Counted from the first letter of the stretch, positions 12,315 to 25,600 are shown. The stretch: 64,000 nucleotides of DNA from Saturnia japonica (GCA_033032175.1 CM065316.1:1582115-1646114), one strand, 5' to 3'. The notes: generated from the sequence alone by a model not told the origin. Numbers and translations are program-made.

Positions 12315-12440
12315 AAATCAAAATCAAAAAATCTTTATTCAATTTAGTCCCTATGAAGGCACTTGTGAACGTCAAAACACTACCGCCGGTTCGGAAAGTA
12401 TCCCAGACATCGAGAAGTACCGGTAAGAAATTCGATTGTC
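12315..12440 (-). repeat. LINE 3' tail fragment (family L)
   Basis: The end rich in aatcaaaatc is followed by tttattcaatttag, then gaaggcacttgtgaacg, then ccggttcggaaag. This matches the longer copies at 29178 and 54300, which extend into C-terminal LINE coding sequence. Only the last roughly 125 bases are present here, as expected for strong 5' truncation. Confidence 0.7.
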
Positions 12441-12529
12441 GAAAGTCGAAAGTCTTAATCTGATTCAAAATTTTTTTAAATATAGTCTCGGTTAAATTAC
12501 TGCCCTGTGCCTTATGATAAACAAAGTAC

Positions 12530-12605
12530 AATGCAATAACAACTACGACCACCAAGAGATTAGTTATCCATCTCCGGTCGCCGCTGTCATGCAAGCCTTT
12601 TGGCA
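12530..12605 (+). repeat. Family A repeat fragment
   Basis: The segment running from caactacgaccaccaagag, through tccatctccggtcgccgc, to tgtcatgc matches the core of family A. It lies directly beside the LINE tail at 12315. Confidence 0.6.
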
Positions 12606-12894
12606 TCTGGAAATACTAGCAAAATATAGTTTGGTTGATATAGAAATGCGATAAATCGAAAAAGGGTCACTGTGATCCCTATCATCCTGTTTGATACGGG
12701 AATGCGACATGTCTAAGTGTGCCTTTATTGCAAGTGTAACCAGAAACCTGGTAGTGATTGGATATAGATCCTTAGTACCCCCGCACAATTATGTTGATTT
12801 GCTGTGTGCATATCTGTGAGTTTATCAGCCGGCAATAAAGCCGTGTTTTGAAGTGAAAAGTTCCTTATAATTTGAAATGTGATGTATCCAACAA

Positions 12895-13290
12895 GACAGT
12901 TGTTAACAAAAAAGAAAACCAACTCCACTGATGTTGAGGAGTTACTTGTGGTGTATCTTCGAAAGTGAAGATTCAGTGCCAATGAAATTAAAATAGGAAT
13001 ACCCTTGAGATATCAGCTAACAAACAATAAAAGAATCATTCAAATCGGTTCATAAACAAAGAAGTCATGGCTGAATATCCATAAAAAGTATATATTTGAA
13101 TTGAGAAAACTTCGTCTTTTTTTTTAAATCGTTTAAGAAAGAAAACCAACTTAAAGGATTTTGAGGAATTCCCAAGTGTATCTTCGAAGTTAGAGGTCTA
13201 ATGCGAAAGAGATTTAAACGGGATCTTCCAAGAGATCCCCTATTCAAGGGGAAAAAATCATCACTTCACATCCAAAAAAATAAACCGAAT
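12895..13290 (-). repeat. Dispersed repeat family F, two partial copies
   Basis: Two adjacent diverged copies (about 12900-13060 and 13130-13290) share an A-rich start, gaaaaccaact, ttgagga, gtatcttcgaa and a later aaatcggttcat-like end. In reverse they match copies at 23750-23905 and 44862-45015, which contain cctcaagggtgg and ttttaatttcatt. The element class is not clear. Confidence 0.6.
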
Positions 13291-14861
13291 TGATAACCTC
13301 TGTATATTTTTAAAGTAGATTAAAAAGAGAAACACGTATACACACATCGATAAGACTTAGCCTGAGATAGAATAGTTAATGGAAGTCCTAATTTTTACGG
13401 CTATGATAGTCGTAGAATTGGCTTAGCGTTATGACGACCAAACATGTACACGCTGTTGTATGAACAGTACGAGTAGTCGATAGTTCCAATCTCGCTCGTT
13501 TACGATTTTTAGAAAGAGATATTAAAGAAAATATTTTTATATTTTCTGAAGGTTGTACTTCTACCACTTCTGAACTGCACACATTTTTTTTAAAATCTGG
13601 ATGATGAATAGCTATTAATCTCCATAAAATCGGAACAGGTAGCAATAAAAATTGTTTAGTCCATAATGGCACATATTGTAAAAATATATTCTCTAAAATA
13701 TAGTCATACAGTATGAAACAAAAATTGTCATATAATTCTTTTTTTAACTTGGATAAATCTTTGGTTTTCGCAGACAGAAAGGGTACTATGGTTTGTATCT
13801 CTGGTTAAGTTATTTATAAGTAAGTTAAGTAGAGAGATGATGAATGCCTGGTATGGCGAGGGTCTCTGGCGCGGTCATAAATTATTTCGAAACGGAGTGG
13901 CGCGGCGCCGCGCGGCTCTGGACCTTGTTACGGATAAATATGTATTTTTATAGGTTGGGGCAATTTGTAGGCTGAACATCAGATAATCTAAAATATATTT
14001 CTTATTTTTTTAATATTCCTCACTACTTCAAGTGAAACTGTAATAATCTCTTGGGATATAACTTACTAAACTATTTGTCTGTATGTATGTATTTATGTAT
14101 GCCACATGCCTACTGCGGTAGTTGTTTAGGGTTCCGAAGTCAACAAGAACAATTGAGCATACATATTAATACAATATACTTAAAAAAAAAAATTTTTTGT
14201 TACCCCCCTACAAGTAGTGTGGAGATGAATTTATTTCTCGTCTATTCCATGGTGCGGGTATCATTGTTTAAATTATTGATTAAGGTAATTTGCGAAATAT
14301 TATGGTTTTCAGTGCAAATTTTTTGTTAGAGTTTAGTACCCCCTGCCAGATAAATGATTGTTTTTGAATATGTGAAAAAATTCACGGCAGTTATTCGGTT
14401 ATAACAAAGTTAAAAGGAAAACTATGACCAATCAACTTATAAAATAAGAAATGTAGCTGGCGAAGTAATGTCGTACAAGTTCCATTGAAAATTACTTAAA
14501 GCCCCCTCTCTAAGTCTTCGCACTGCGTATGGCTCGACACGCACTCGACCGGATTATTTTTTTCGGTCGGTCAACCTATCATATCTTTTCATATAGATTG
14601 CATATTCAAAGACAATTGTTCTTAAGGAGTAAACTCCAGTCGTACGTCGGAGATGACACACACACAAACACAAACTTTTTTCTAATTAAAGTCTTTCATA
14701 GGTTTCAACAACACATCACCCAAACCGCCATCCCAATGCATTAAAATATAATACTTATGAATATTGAAGTGGACTTAAATTTAAAATTAAATTGTGCGTT
14801 TGAATCAAAAGCCGTTGATTTCATTACAATACCTAAACTAAAACAATGAATTAACTTACTT
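13291..14861. other. Gene-less stretch with a short GC palindrome
   Basis: No gene is supported. A perfect 12-base palindrome CGCGGCGCCGCG lies at 13901-13912 within a GC-rich island of roughly 70 bases in otherwise AT-rich DNA. Short open frames here show no domain. Confidence 0.3.
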
Positions 14862-15346
14862 TATTTTTATTCCCACGGAGTAAAATGACATTTCATGTGT
14901 TGCTAGTTCATTGTGTTTTTAAAATAGTGATATCACTAATCGGAACTAAAAGTAATACAGTACGATTTAATATATATATTTATACGATTTTATGAAAAAA
15001 CCTTTAACCATCCAAATATGAAGGCCGATGGGAGACTAATCGCGCTTCTCGTGGGTCAACCGAAGCGCTTTTTTTATAGTTTTTTCTTGTACTGGTTCGC
15101 CATACATACAAATTATAGTTTTTTTTTTTAATTATGTTATGACAATAGAAAATTATCGGATAAGCTGAATGAAATGTCAAATGATATGCTCAATTTATTT
15201 AATGAAAAAATAAAAACCCTCAATTTTACGATTAAAAATTTGTAACGTTAAATATACCGTAGCCCAACACTAATAATAAATATGGCAACATTACTTTCAA
15301 GTTTGACATTAGTTCTTGTTAATTTACTCCGTGGGATTAAAAACGC
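14862..15346. mobile_element. Inverted-repeat (MITE-like) element with CCCACGGAGTAAA ends
   Basis: The left end (tttttattcccacggagtaa, then aatgaca, from about 14864) and the reverse complement of the right end (gtttttaatcccacggagta, then aattaaca) match over about 27 bases with few mismatches. The 485-base unit has no coding capacity. Exact ends and target duplication are not resolved. Confidence 0.6.
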
Positions 15347-16589
15347 AGTGAGTCGTCGTAAATTAATATAAAAAGGTATCGATTCTTATAACATTACGAT
15401 ATATTTACCTACTTAAGTAAAAATTATATAAATTTTAGTTTAAACGTAATTTGTGCATTTATATAAATGTTTTTTTTTTTGCATTTGATGCGTATTTTAA
15501 AAACCATGTTATTGGTTAAAATATGTAAAATAATAACATAATAATTTTGTATATGACATTAAAGGTCCCTTAATTTAGACATAAAATTCAATATTTTTAT
15601 ATGCATTTGTTCTTCTTTCGATTTAATGCCAACTGTGATCACCAACAATACCGCCTACATCACGCGAATATAATATTTTTCAAATTTTTCGTGTAATCTT
15701 TAAATATAACTCTGACAAAATGGCGGCTATCTTGTTATAACTGTCCAGGGAGATTTTGTGGCAACTTGAAAATACATATTCCTTGTTATGATTTATAATC
15801 CACCTCACTTGTGCGTAATAATTAAAATATGTACATCACGTAAAATGCCGCCAAAAACTCCCATAAGTACTTGTAATATTTTTCATAAATACGACGCGAT
15901 ACATTTTATATAATCTGTGCCAATAACGCTGATAGGCAACATAGAAAAATTATCAATAATATAAAACAACTTTTTAAAGTAAATTCACATTAAAACTTAA
16001 CGGATACACTATAGAAATTTTGAAACATAATAATAGAAAAGGATTTTTTTAAATATAACCTAAATATTTTTCAACACACTTGCTCATAAAGTGGCTCTAA
16101 TATCACCGCAATTAGGCACATAATGACACCTGTAATCAAACTGTGACTTTTTCATTGCTATTATTCACAAGTGAGTTATAGAATTATTATTTTTTTTATT
16201 GGTCGAGTTGCTTTGTTCTTAAAAAAGTTTCGATACAAAAAAGATAATGATCAATAGAACAAATAAATTAATGTACCTATTGCTTGCTTATTTCATACAA
16301 CCTCGTATTTAAATAGATAATTTCAACTTGTACGTGTTTAATAAATAAAACTTTCACTCAAATATAACTTTTGTTTTCTCTGTAATAAAGAAAACTTTAA
16401 ATTCCCCATTTTATACGTGGCTAAAACGCTATCTGCGGAAAGCCAAAAAAAAAGAAACCTCATTCCTTTAGTCTATGGCCCATCGCCATTGTTAGATGCG
16501 CGCGCAAACTAATTAATTTTTCCCGCCATAGCGAAAAAAAATTCACAACTCGTTGTCACTTGAAATTTTAGTTATTTATTAATTAAAAT
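15347..16589. other. AT-rich stretch, no gene seen
   Basis: Homopolymer runs and AT-rich sequence with no supported gene. Near 16480-16560 the base composition changes just before the coding-like fragment at 16589. Confidence 0.3.
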
Positions 16590-16705
16590 GTCTACAAGTA
16601 CTAGTTATGAAGAAAATGATTTATGTGGTACACCGCCCGATATAAGATGTGAAGCCCTTAACTTTATGCAAAGTTTACTACCTGAAAACTCCAAGGAAAA
16701 ATGTT
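16589..16705 (+). pseudogene. Coding-like fragment, about 39 codons, possibly from a mobile element
   Basis: An ATG at 16589 opens a frame of about 39 codons beginning MSTSTSYEEND and containing CEALNFMQSLLPENSKEK, with balanced codon use unlike the flanks. It then breaks into a T-run. The phrase LLPENSKEK recalls the N-termini of tyrosine-recombinase (Crypton-like) mobile elements, but that is a weak memory match. It could equally be the first exon of an unknown gene. Confidence 0.3.
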
Positions 16706-16766
16706 TTTTTATTATTATTTTCTTCATAAGTGTGTTGAAAAGCGTCGTATGATACACGTGTGTATT

Positions 16767-16862
16767 GGTGATTACCGTCCTCGGCTCTCTTAAGACCCTC
16801 ACGGCCTCACCTAACGGCTCGGGTCTCAATGGCGCCTCAGCGGTAATCACCACCATTACACA
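16767..16862. repeat. GC-rich 96-base hairpin
   Basis: TGGTGATTACCG at the left pairs with CGGTAATCACCA at the right, a perfect 12-base stem. Further inside, gaccc and gggtc can also pair. The interior is GC-rich against AT-rich flanks. It directly follows the broken coding fragment, so it may be a small inserted repeat. Confidence 0.5.
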
Positions 16863-19299
16863 CTTGTACCATAATGTACTATTATTCCTAGTATATAATA
16901 TGTAGTTGTTATAAATCTATTTACATTTACAAGTAAACGACACCAAGAATGAAATAAGGTGCGAATGATATGTGTATCTAGTGATTATTCACATAACTAT
17001 AGAACCATTAACAATAATTTTACAATTGCCGATATAAACATTAATAATCCTACCGTAATATACACGTCCTATATACAATACTGGAAACAATCTGATAGAA
17101 ATTACGTTTTACATTCAAAAGATACTTAAGTATACATAAATAGAACAATGTAAAATTTCGCTAAGTAAAGAAATACAGAGTTTAATTGGCAATTCTGATA
17201 CGCTGTTACATTGACTTGCATAAGTTAATAGAAACAGAGCTTGAATTTGCAATTTAAAATCAAATATTAACTACGCTTCACTTTATGACAAAGTTTCTGC
17301 GAGATGGGCAATAATGAATGAACAAATAATGGATAAAATGAACACATGTAATGAATTTACTAACACAGCTGATTTATCACAGAACTCAGATCTGTGTGAT
17401 TTATAATAACTATCAGAATTGATACCGTACTAAACTTAAGCTGTTAGAAAGATCGTTTAGTTTGCACTTATTTAAAACTCACAAAATTATTATTAACTAC
17501 TGTAACAATCTCCCCACACAGCTCACTGTGATTCGTTACGAAAGGATTTAAATACCTCCGTAATATGAGACTCCAAAATTCGTAGACCTTTCATTATAAA
17601 CGAATAAATAGATATGATTTATCAATATTTAAGTAATATGTGATAGTATGGTCAGAAGATCTAATACAATCATTCTAAACCTAATTTAAATATTAACAGG
17701 TAAGGATAATACACTTAAATTAATTCTTTTACTGTAGCAGTACAAGTTAGCATAAATAAAGACATTCATTCAAAGGCTGCTGCATTATATATGCAATTCA
17801 TAATAAACAGCAAAGTGTTTATTTTTTTTCCAAAAATTCATTTAAAATAGTGCAACACCAAACAAGCTTTGAAACTTTCTCTAATGGACTTGGTATAGTT
17901 TAATATTTAACAATAATTATAATGATTATTAAAAAGTTTATACTATATACCTATCTCCAAACCACTATTATAGTTTTCTTATGTTATTTCCAAATTAATT
18001 ATTTAAAATTTGCATAATAAAGAACTTCAATATAATTATGATAAGACAAGGAAGAAGAAACTTAAAGAAGATAGTTGAAAAAAGAGGAAAGAAAGAAGAA
18101 GAAGATAGATAATATAAATAATGTTAACTTTAATAGTATAATCAATAAAACTATTATCCGATATTCTTAAGCATTTCCTTCTACTGCACAATCGTCTATA
18201 GATTTAGCTACGACGATCGATAAATTTCTGTTTTTGACTCGACAGTTTTATTTTTAATTTCAATAGTAAAGAAGTTAGTAATGACATTTAAAGGAACATT
18301 AGATTTAATTTTTCATTACACATCATTTGAATTTAGCTTATCATTATTACTGGGATCTTTAATATATAAAACTTTAGTTGTAAATTTTATTTACAGAGAG
18401 AAACCGTATATAATTTGACTTTATTTCAAAATTTCTTAATCGTCTTAGTTAGCGTCGGTTTAAAGACATTAAAATTTAAAAAGAATCAGAATTGTTGGAA
18501 ATTGGTGATACGCAAAAAATTATAATAGCGGTTTAAGATTCTTAATCTAACAATGTGTTTAACTAATACTACCGTATTAAATAAGTGTTTCATAAAATAC
18601 TATTAATAAGTGCTTTAAACACTTCCATTAATCTATCACGGCCTTCAATACTCTTATGAGATAGTTTTAGATTATTATTGGCAAGGAAAACGGAGATTTA
18701 ACAACCACGTACACTAACGAAATACGATTGTAAAGTTCCTGTATTAGCCTGAGTACCTCTTGTATTAAGTTTTTCATTCTGTCTGTGATGAATATGACCA
18801 GACACAAGCGTTCTCTATCAATCAATAATCATCTATCTATCAATGATCTTGTCGTTCCAGAACCGACACCTATAGGTGGTAGGATTTTCGAGGTTTTTGA
18901 TCAATATATCTTATCTTAGCAAGATTATATGACTAGCCAAAAACAACTTCGGAAAAGACATCAGAATATTATGTTGTTGCCAGTTATACCACAATCTTTG
19001 AAGACGAAAGTTTTAAGTAGTGTGTCCTATCTGTTATGACTTACGGTGGTGAGACGTAGAAACTTACGATGACGCTGATCCCCAAGTTAAAAATCACTTA
19101 ACAAGCTATAGTGATTATTATAATCTCCTATTTCCTTACTTATTTTGATATTTTTAAGTATAGCACATTTATAATTTACAATATGCAATATTGATTGATA
19201 TAAGAATAGATTTAGAGGAAGGAAGAAAGAGCAACATTTAGTAAGTATATTAAAAGTCCATCTTAGTAATATTGGTCTTGGTGTATTCATAATGCTACA
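16863..19299. other. AT-rich stretch downstream of Shaw, no gene seen
   Basis: No gene is supported. A purine-rich run (gaagaag-type) lies at about 18045-18110. The Shaw 3' untranslated region should begin just below 19300 on the minus strand; I did not fix a polyadenylation site. Confidence 0.3.
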
Positions 19300-19694
19300 C
19301 TATGTAGAAGCAGACGATTTTCGTTTTTCAATTTTAGCATCTCTCGATTTTGTCTCGTCGAGAGATTCAATTTTATGATCCCTCAATAAAGGTGTTCTTG
19401 CGTCTGTTTTCTCTTCAATCTTCTTCATATATCTCTCGTTCCTATAATTATTGACTCTGACTGTATTATCGCTTTCCACAGATTCCTGTCTACTAGATGA
19501 CTTACTATCATTATCACTTAACTTTTCTCCGGTCCTATCGTTGTGGAAAGCCATATTGTCAAAGCATTGTACTGGTACCAAATTGACGGATTTCATCATT
19601 GGGAGAGCTATTGCGAGTGCCGGGGAGACGTCACGTGGACTCGGCGTCAGTCGCGTAGTAACCGAGAGATCCATACCAGGCATTAAAGTTGCAA
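19300..19694 (-). CDS. Shaw: Shaw exon 7: alternative long C-terminal tail
   Basis: The acceptor is tatccctaacag before TTGCAACTT. Joined to exon 6 at its GTAAGA donor, the split codon is G|TT (Val) and the frame runs 130 further residues to a stop. The tail is hydrophilic, with many Ser, Arg, Lys and Glu, for example [12 protein letters not shown] and [10 protein letters not shown], and contains basophilic-kinase-like sites. It has no membrane segment, which fits a cytoplasmic tail. Codon use is balanced in AT-rich surroundings, and the phase fit to exon 6 is exact. I do not recall this tail from fly Shaw, so its conservation is untested. Confidence 0.75.
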
Positions 19695-22600
19695 CTGTTA
19701 GGGATAAAATGGAAAATGTTAATACATTGATAGATATGTCTACTGGAGTCATTATTAATATGGTTATAAAAGACACTATTAAACATGCAGACTCCACAAT
19801 TATTAATAACTTTCATTTAGAATATACATAAAATTTTATCACTGCTTTAGTTTATACTTTATATAATCTTCATAAAACAATTATGTTTCAGATTAGCTAA
19901 ACAGCGTTAATTTGAAGCAAAAGAAATCAAGGAGACTGAAACAATTAATAGTATAAAGTTGATAAGATACACGAATAAAAACTTAAATAAATGCAAAAAG
20001 AAGGGCCATGGCAACCAGTAGTAGTCTGTCTACAAAATTTTATCGGAAATTTAGTTTATGAAACTTAAAAACACAAATATATTATTGTTCGTTAGTGTAT
20101 TACTAAATAATGATATACCGTAGTGTTCGTTTGTGTATTTGACACTTCAATTGTAGTTGTATTGTTTTGATTTTTATCTGGTATATGGTGATAGCCTGGA
20201 AAAGATTTTTGTACATTCACCTTAAAAATAATAACTAGACATGCCGATTCTTTCACATAAAGACTATTCTAACACAGTACTGTACATTACAAATACATGA
20301 AACAAATAAAAAAAATGGTTCACGCTAAATACTACAACGACACCAATAAGAATCAAGCGACAAAGCATCTAAGTTCGGGGACACATAAATCGTCAATAAC
20401 ATCCCGAACCTTAATCCCACCGAAGAAGCTATGGGGACCTAATTGGTGACATCTTGTGTGCTTGAAGACATTGCCTTGTGCTATAATGATGACGATGTTA
20501 GTGATGACTAGAAAGAATGTAGCATTCCTGTAAGCTAAGTCCACGTGTGCAGGCGATATAGAAAGCCCGTTCGTAGACCCAACGGCGCCGTTTGTGTTGC
20601 TTTCTAAAGCATGTTTAAATTTTTTCTTTTGCAGTTGTTTGGTGTTGTTTGGATCATAGCTTCAAGCTCGCTACGATCACCATCTGTGGAGGATTATATC
20701 GCGCTACGGTTAGTATTGTGAGTACCTTACATCAATGTCTAAAAGGACCTTTTTAGCTAGTATATTGATTCTATAAAATCATTGGCAGCAAGATTAACCC
20801 CGGTCATAGTAATTGTCAATTCCCGTCATCAGACTGTGAATGTACCAGCAAAAATGTCCTTTTTAAATAATTCGAAATAAAATGCATGATTACGTCCTGC
20901 GTGTGCTTTGTTAATCGTTTATTGGTTTTAATTTGATTGTATGATTGTCGAGTAGAATGAGTCGATGATCTAATTTTGTGATGGTCGCCAATTTATGTCA
21001 GATCTTTTTATTTTCTTAATTTCCCAAGATAATTTTGTTTATTGCTACTTACTCAGTGGTATCATACATTTATTGTGCTTATTACTACGGTAGCTTTTTA
21101 ATTTGAAGACTAATTTTGTGTTCTGTTTACTTGCCTATTCTTAATTAAATTGAAAGTGAGTTATTTTTAAACTTATCAATAAAACAGGTTTATTACTTTT
21201 GCAAATCTTTATTTTAATGTTACATTTCTTAGTTTACTACAAATAAAATATTGTTACGACCTTTTACAACCCGATTAAAAAGATAGGAAAATCCCTAAAT
21301 TTCTCGAAGCAACTACAACTAATGTTCGCGTCGTAGACAACCGCGGCGCATGTTTGTCTAAACATCGCAGTTTACACACACATGTATAGGGCTTAACGCC
21401 TCGATTATGTCATCGAGTAGGCATAGCGACTTAACGTCGAGAAAGTTAGCGATGATTCTCGATTTTTCTGCGATCGTACACTAACTGTAGAATTCGAATA
21501 AAACTTCTTCACGTCAATCATCGGCATTTTTATTACCCACGGGTGTAACAATATCTCATAAACTCAGTTTTAAATGGATTATAATTGTTTATTTGAACAG
21601 AAACAATAATGTCAAATAGTTAAAAGCAAGATTTGGAGACAAACAGAATAAATTAGTCTTCAAAGGGTTTATGAGTTATATATAATATATGTATATTATT
21701 ATGGTATATATCCCTGTTGAGGTAAAAATATGTAAGTCAAAATAATGGATAAAATTAAGAAGATCACAGAAGGCAAATTTGTTTGCATTTGTTAGCCTTT
21801 TAACGAATTGAGAACTGCTTTAATAAATAAAATTTGTTTGAAAACATTTAATAATAAATGTTTAAAAAGCATGAGATAAATTAAATGTAGAAACCGAAGT
21901 TAATAAAAATGAAAATTTGTTTGTATATTTTGATTAAGAAATTATAATATTTACTAAAAAGACGGCTTTTTTATTAATTAAGTTAATGATATAAATCAAT
22001 AGGATCTTTAATTTTATCCACAGTCATAAACTCTCTAGTTTAATTAACACCATAAATCTTACCCATATTAGGCCCAATCATATCTTTTGGATGATTCGTT
22101 TTTATAGCGTTCATTCTACGGTTGACTACTTGAGCTCCCATTCCGGACGTTAAGGGCCCTGTAGGTGCACCTGTTACTCCAGTGGTACCTAAGTTAAATA
22201 TATTATGTGTAAAATGCAAAATACATTTAATATATAATTAATGAAACGAATTTTAAGAACAAACATAATATCAACGTTCAATTTACCAAACGTAAAAAAA
22301 TGTATATATATTCTAAGTAACACTTCATTTGGTGCTTTGGAATTTGCGAATGGATGATATATTTTTACAGGATTAAAAAAAGTTAGCTAAATTTGTTCAC
22401 ATTATTTCCATTGATGACTAAGTTCACCTTGTTGTTGGCATGTAGGATAACATTTTTGAATTTATGTTTGTTTTGTTACGCTAAGTTAAATTTTTAATAA
22501 TCTTTTGTTTTAGTGTTTGTCGACAATCTGATATTAAGTGACGATGTAGCCCAGGATGGTAACACGCTCAGCCTAGGGGGGAACTGGCTTTCAAGTGCAT

Positions 22601-25600
22601 CTGCCGGAACATACCTCTAGGTGCTTGAGTCTGATTTGAAACTTTAGGGTGGTAACTAGCTAAGCGGGCATTAGAAAATACCCTACCACCATGCAAAATC
22701 GATGTAAAAAGGCATTATAATATGTAAATATATTGTGACTAGAATTTTCTGCACTGTCACAAATTTGTTAGTTTGACTTCCAAGAAAAAGAAAATTTTAA
22801 TACAACTCTCCTGTGAAATTATTACTTATAAAATTTTCACTCTAGACGTGCGGTATATTGTTATTCCAAGAATGATGACTTTTGAAGTTTCTAAGCTGAA
22901 CTTTATAAAAAGTATTTTGAACTTTCCATTAAAAAAAACCTTTGAGAGTTCTTCTTTAACTTACCGAGATTATTTTCAAGTTTTTATTACACCTTCTTCT
23001 CCAGAAAAATTCTATTAGATCATACATCAGTTATTATTTAAAGTTAGTAAATGTCTCGTATAAGAGGTCGATCTTTCTTTTTCTTAGTTTTTGAATCACG
23101 TCTTTTTATCTCTTTATTTTATATCTTATTTCGTTCGACGAGTTTTGTGTAAATTTTTTTCTCTGAGATAGAAAGATCTTATACCTGCTAACTCTCTATG
23201 ACAAAAAGACTTTATTGTACACATAATTATATTCATTTACTGTGAGAGTGTTATCCACTACTACATATCATAAAATACTTTAATACTGATTATTAAGTTG
23301 TATACAGAAAAAATATTTATCTTTTTTATACTTGTCATTTTACCTAAATATCGTGCATTGAAAAAAACACAATTTTTGGCAAGCTCAGGAGGTCGTTTCA
23401 ATCTCCTCCCACAGTGAATAAATTTATTTGAAGACAATTTTTAACAAAAAAGAAAATCACCTTCAATTATTTTGAAGTCGAGTAATACCAATGAAATTAA
23501 AATGGGACTAACTACCTATGAGGTTGTGGCGCCTCATTCGCCACTATTTTTGTACTGGCTGTTTCTTATTGTTAATATTAAAAAGTACTTAAGTGATGAC
23601 ATATCAGAGAGACAGATGAAAATCAGACGGTTGGTTTCACGACACGTTTTGTACTAAAAACTTGTATTATAATATTATAAAGTACATGTGCTAAAGCCCT
23701 ACTGACTAGCGTTATTATTGAACACGCCAAAAGGTAAAGAAAATGATATGAGCCGATTTAGATGATTCTTTTTTCGTTGAAAAGGGGATACCTCAAGGGT
23801 GGGCTCATTTTAATTTCATTGGCATTGGACCTTCGGCTTCTAAGATACATCAAGGAACTTCTCAAAATCATCGAAGTTGGTTTTCTCTTTTGTTAAAAAT
23901 TATCTTTTTATTTCTAGTCAGTTAAAAAGGACATGCGTGTCGAGTTTTTGACTTTGACATTTCATACAGTTGCTATAAAAACGTTGAAAACTTTTGAAGT
24001 TAATGGTGAGTAATCGTTAAAAAGTTTAGTAACTTACGTAGGGGAGGTCTAGTCGGCTCCACATTTATTACTCTCCGCCTCTTCTTTGGAAGCTTGGCTC
24101 TCGCTTGCGTGTGCGAGTAATACATCGCAAAGTTAGACACTATGACTGGCACTGGTAGAGCTATCGTCAGCACCTGTTTGTTTTAAGATAGAGATCTTAT
24201 TAATTGGATACTAATAAAACACTTTTAGAATTGTGGGAAATAAATTCTGCGATTAAATTTTGGGTCACATGCTCCGTATGTAATCAACTTTACTTAACTA
24301 CAACTTACACGCATAAAGTGGGGAAGTGATTAACTAGATTTCAACTTAATATTAAGTAATATTTAAGCAGGTGAACGTTTACACATGTTTAATTATTTTT
24401 GACGTGACAACGTCTTATAAATTGGTTTGCCGGGTGACACTTCAAGAAACTGCGTTACGCTCCGCTCACGTTATGCGCTCACAATGAGAGCAAGTGAGAG
24501 GCACGCGTCCCTTCCACTCGGGCATGGTTAGCCCGCCTAAGAGCGAGAGAGACAGACATAAAGTCGTTGTCACGTAAAACTTTCGCCCGTATACCGACTT
24601 TACAGGCAACCAATTTTTTTAACTTAGTTAGGTAGTTCCAACTTCCACTAGCACTTCATGGCGAAAATATTCATCTACAAATGATACAGGCGCATATCGT
24701 ATTCCGTCCACTTTCCGATTTTTTTTATTAATTTCTTCCGTTTGAAATGGAAACACAATACTATTTCAACGCAGAATACATCTTCTTATTCTGCGTGTTC
24801 ATTTAACAACTAAATCTTTATCATACAATTTATAACTAAAGAGATTTTAAGTGATTGTTTAGACGCATTTATTTAATTAAGACTGAATACGATATGCGAC
24901 TGTAACAATTATAGATGAAAGTTTTCGCCATGGAGTGTTAGTGGAGGTTGGAACTACCTAACGCTCAAGTTAAAATATAATTAAACACGTGTAAACTTCT
25001 TCACTTAAGTAGTACGTGTATATAGGTCATAAGGACAAAAAGAGTACAATTTAAGAATATAGTTAACAAAAATCATTTTAAAAGCTTCTAGGTATCTAAA
25101 TATAATACCAGCTGGTAACATAATGCCACTGAAGGAAATTATTGTAATCTTTGGTATTGGTGTAATTATAATTAAAATACTCACACCAGCCAAAGCGCAG
25201 AGTGCACCAACAAACATTCCTACATAGGTCTTCGGCGCCATGTCACCGTACCCTACAGTGGTCATTGTCACCAACGCCCACCACAAGCCCAACGGTATAC
25301 TATTAAAGTCATTATGAGGATTCGTCTGTATCCTCTCCGCGTAATAAACCAAGCTCGCAAATATCACTATACCGAGAACTAAAAAGAATACTAATAAAGT
25401 CAACTCTTTAGCCGATGCTCTGAACGTTTGGATCAATATTTTCAAACCAGACGAATGTCTGGTCAATTTGAAAAGTCTCATAATTCTAATAATAGAGAAG
25501 AACTCTAAAATGTCGGCGTTCTCGACGTGAGAGGCGTACTTCTGCAAGATTAAATCGATGTAGAAACTCATAGTGGCGATATAGTCTATAATGTTTACGG

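Noticed and set aside
12196..12606. 136-residue minus-strand open frame
   Set aside because: It runs through three unrelated repeat fragments (families H, L and A), so it is a chance fusion.
19451..19831. 126-residue plus-strand open frame
   Set aside because: It is antisense to Shaw exon 7, whose frame and splice phase are well supported.
25005..25184. Open frame continuing past Shaw exon 4
   Set aside because: It lies beyond a strong GTGAGT donor, loses the family match at S6 and lacks the PVP hinge. It is intron, at most a retained-intron product.
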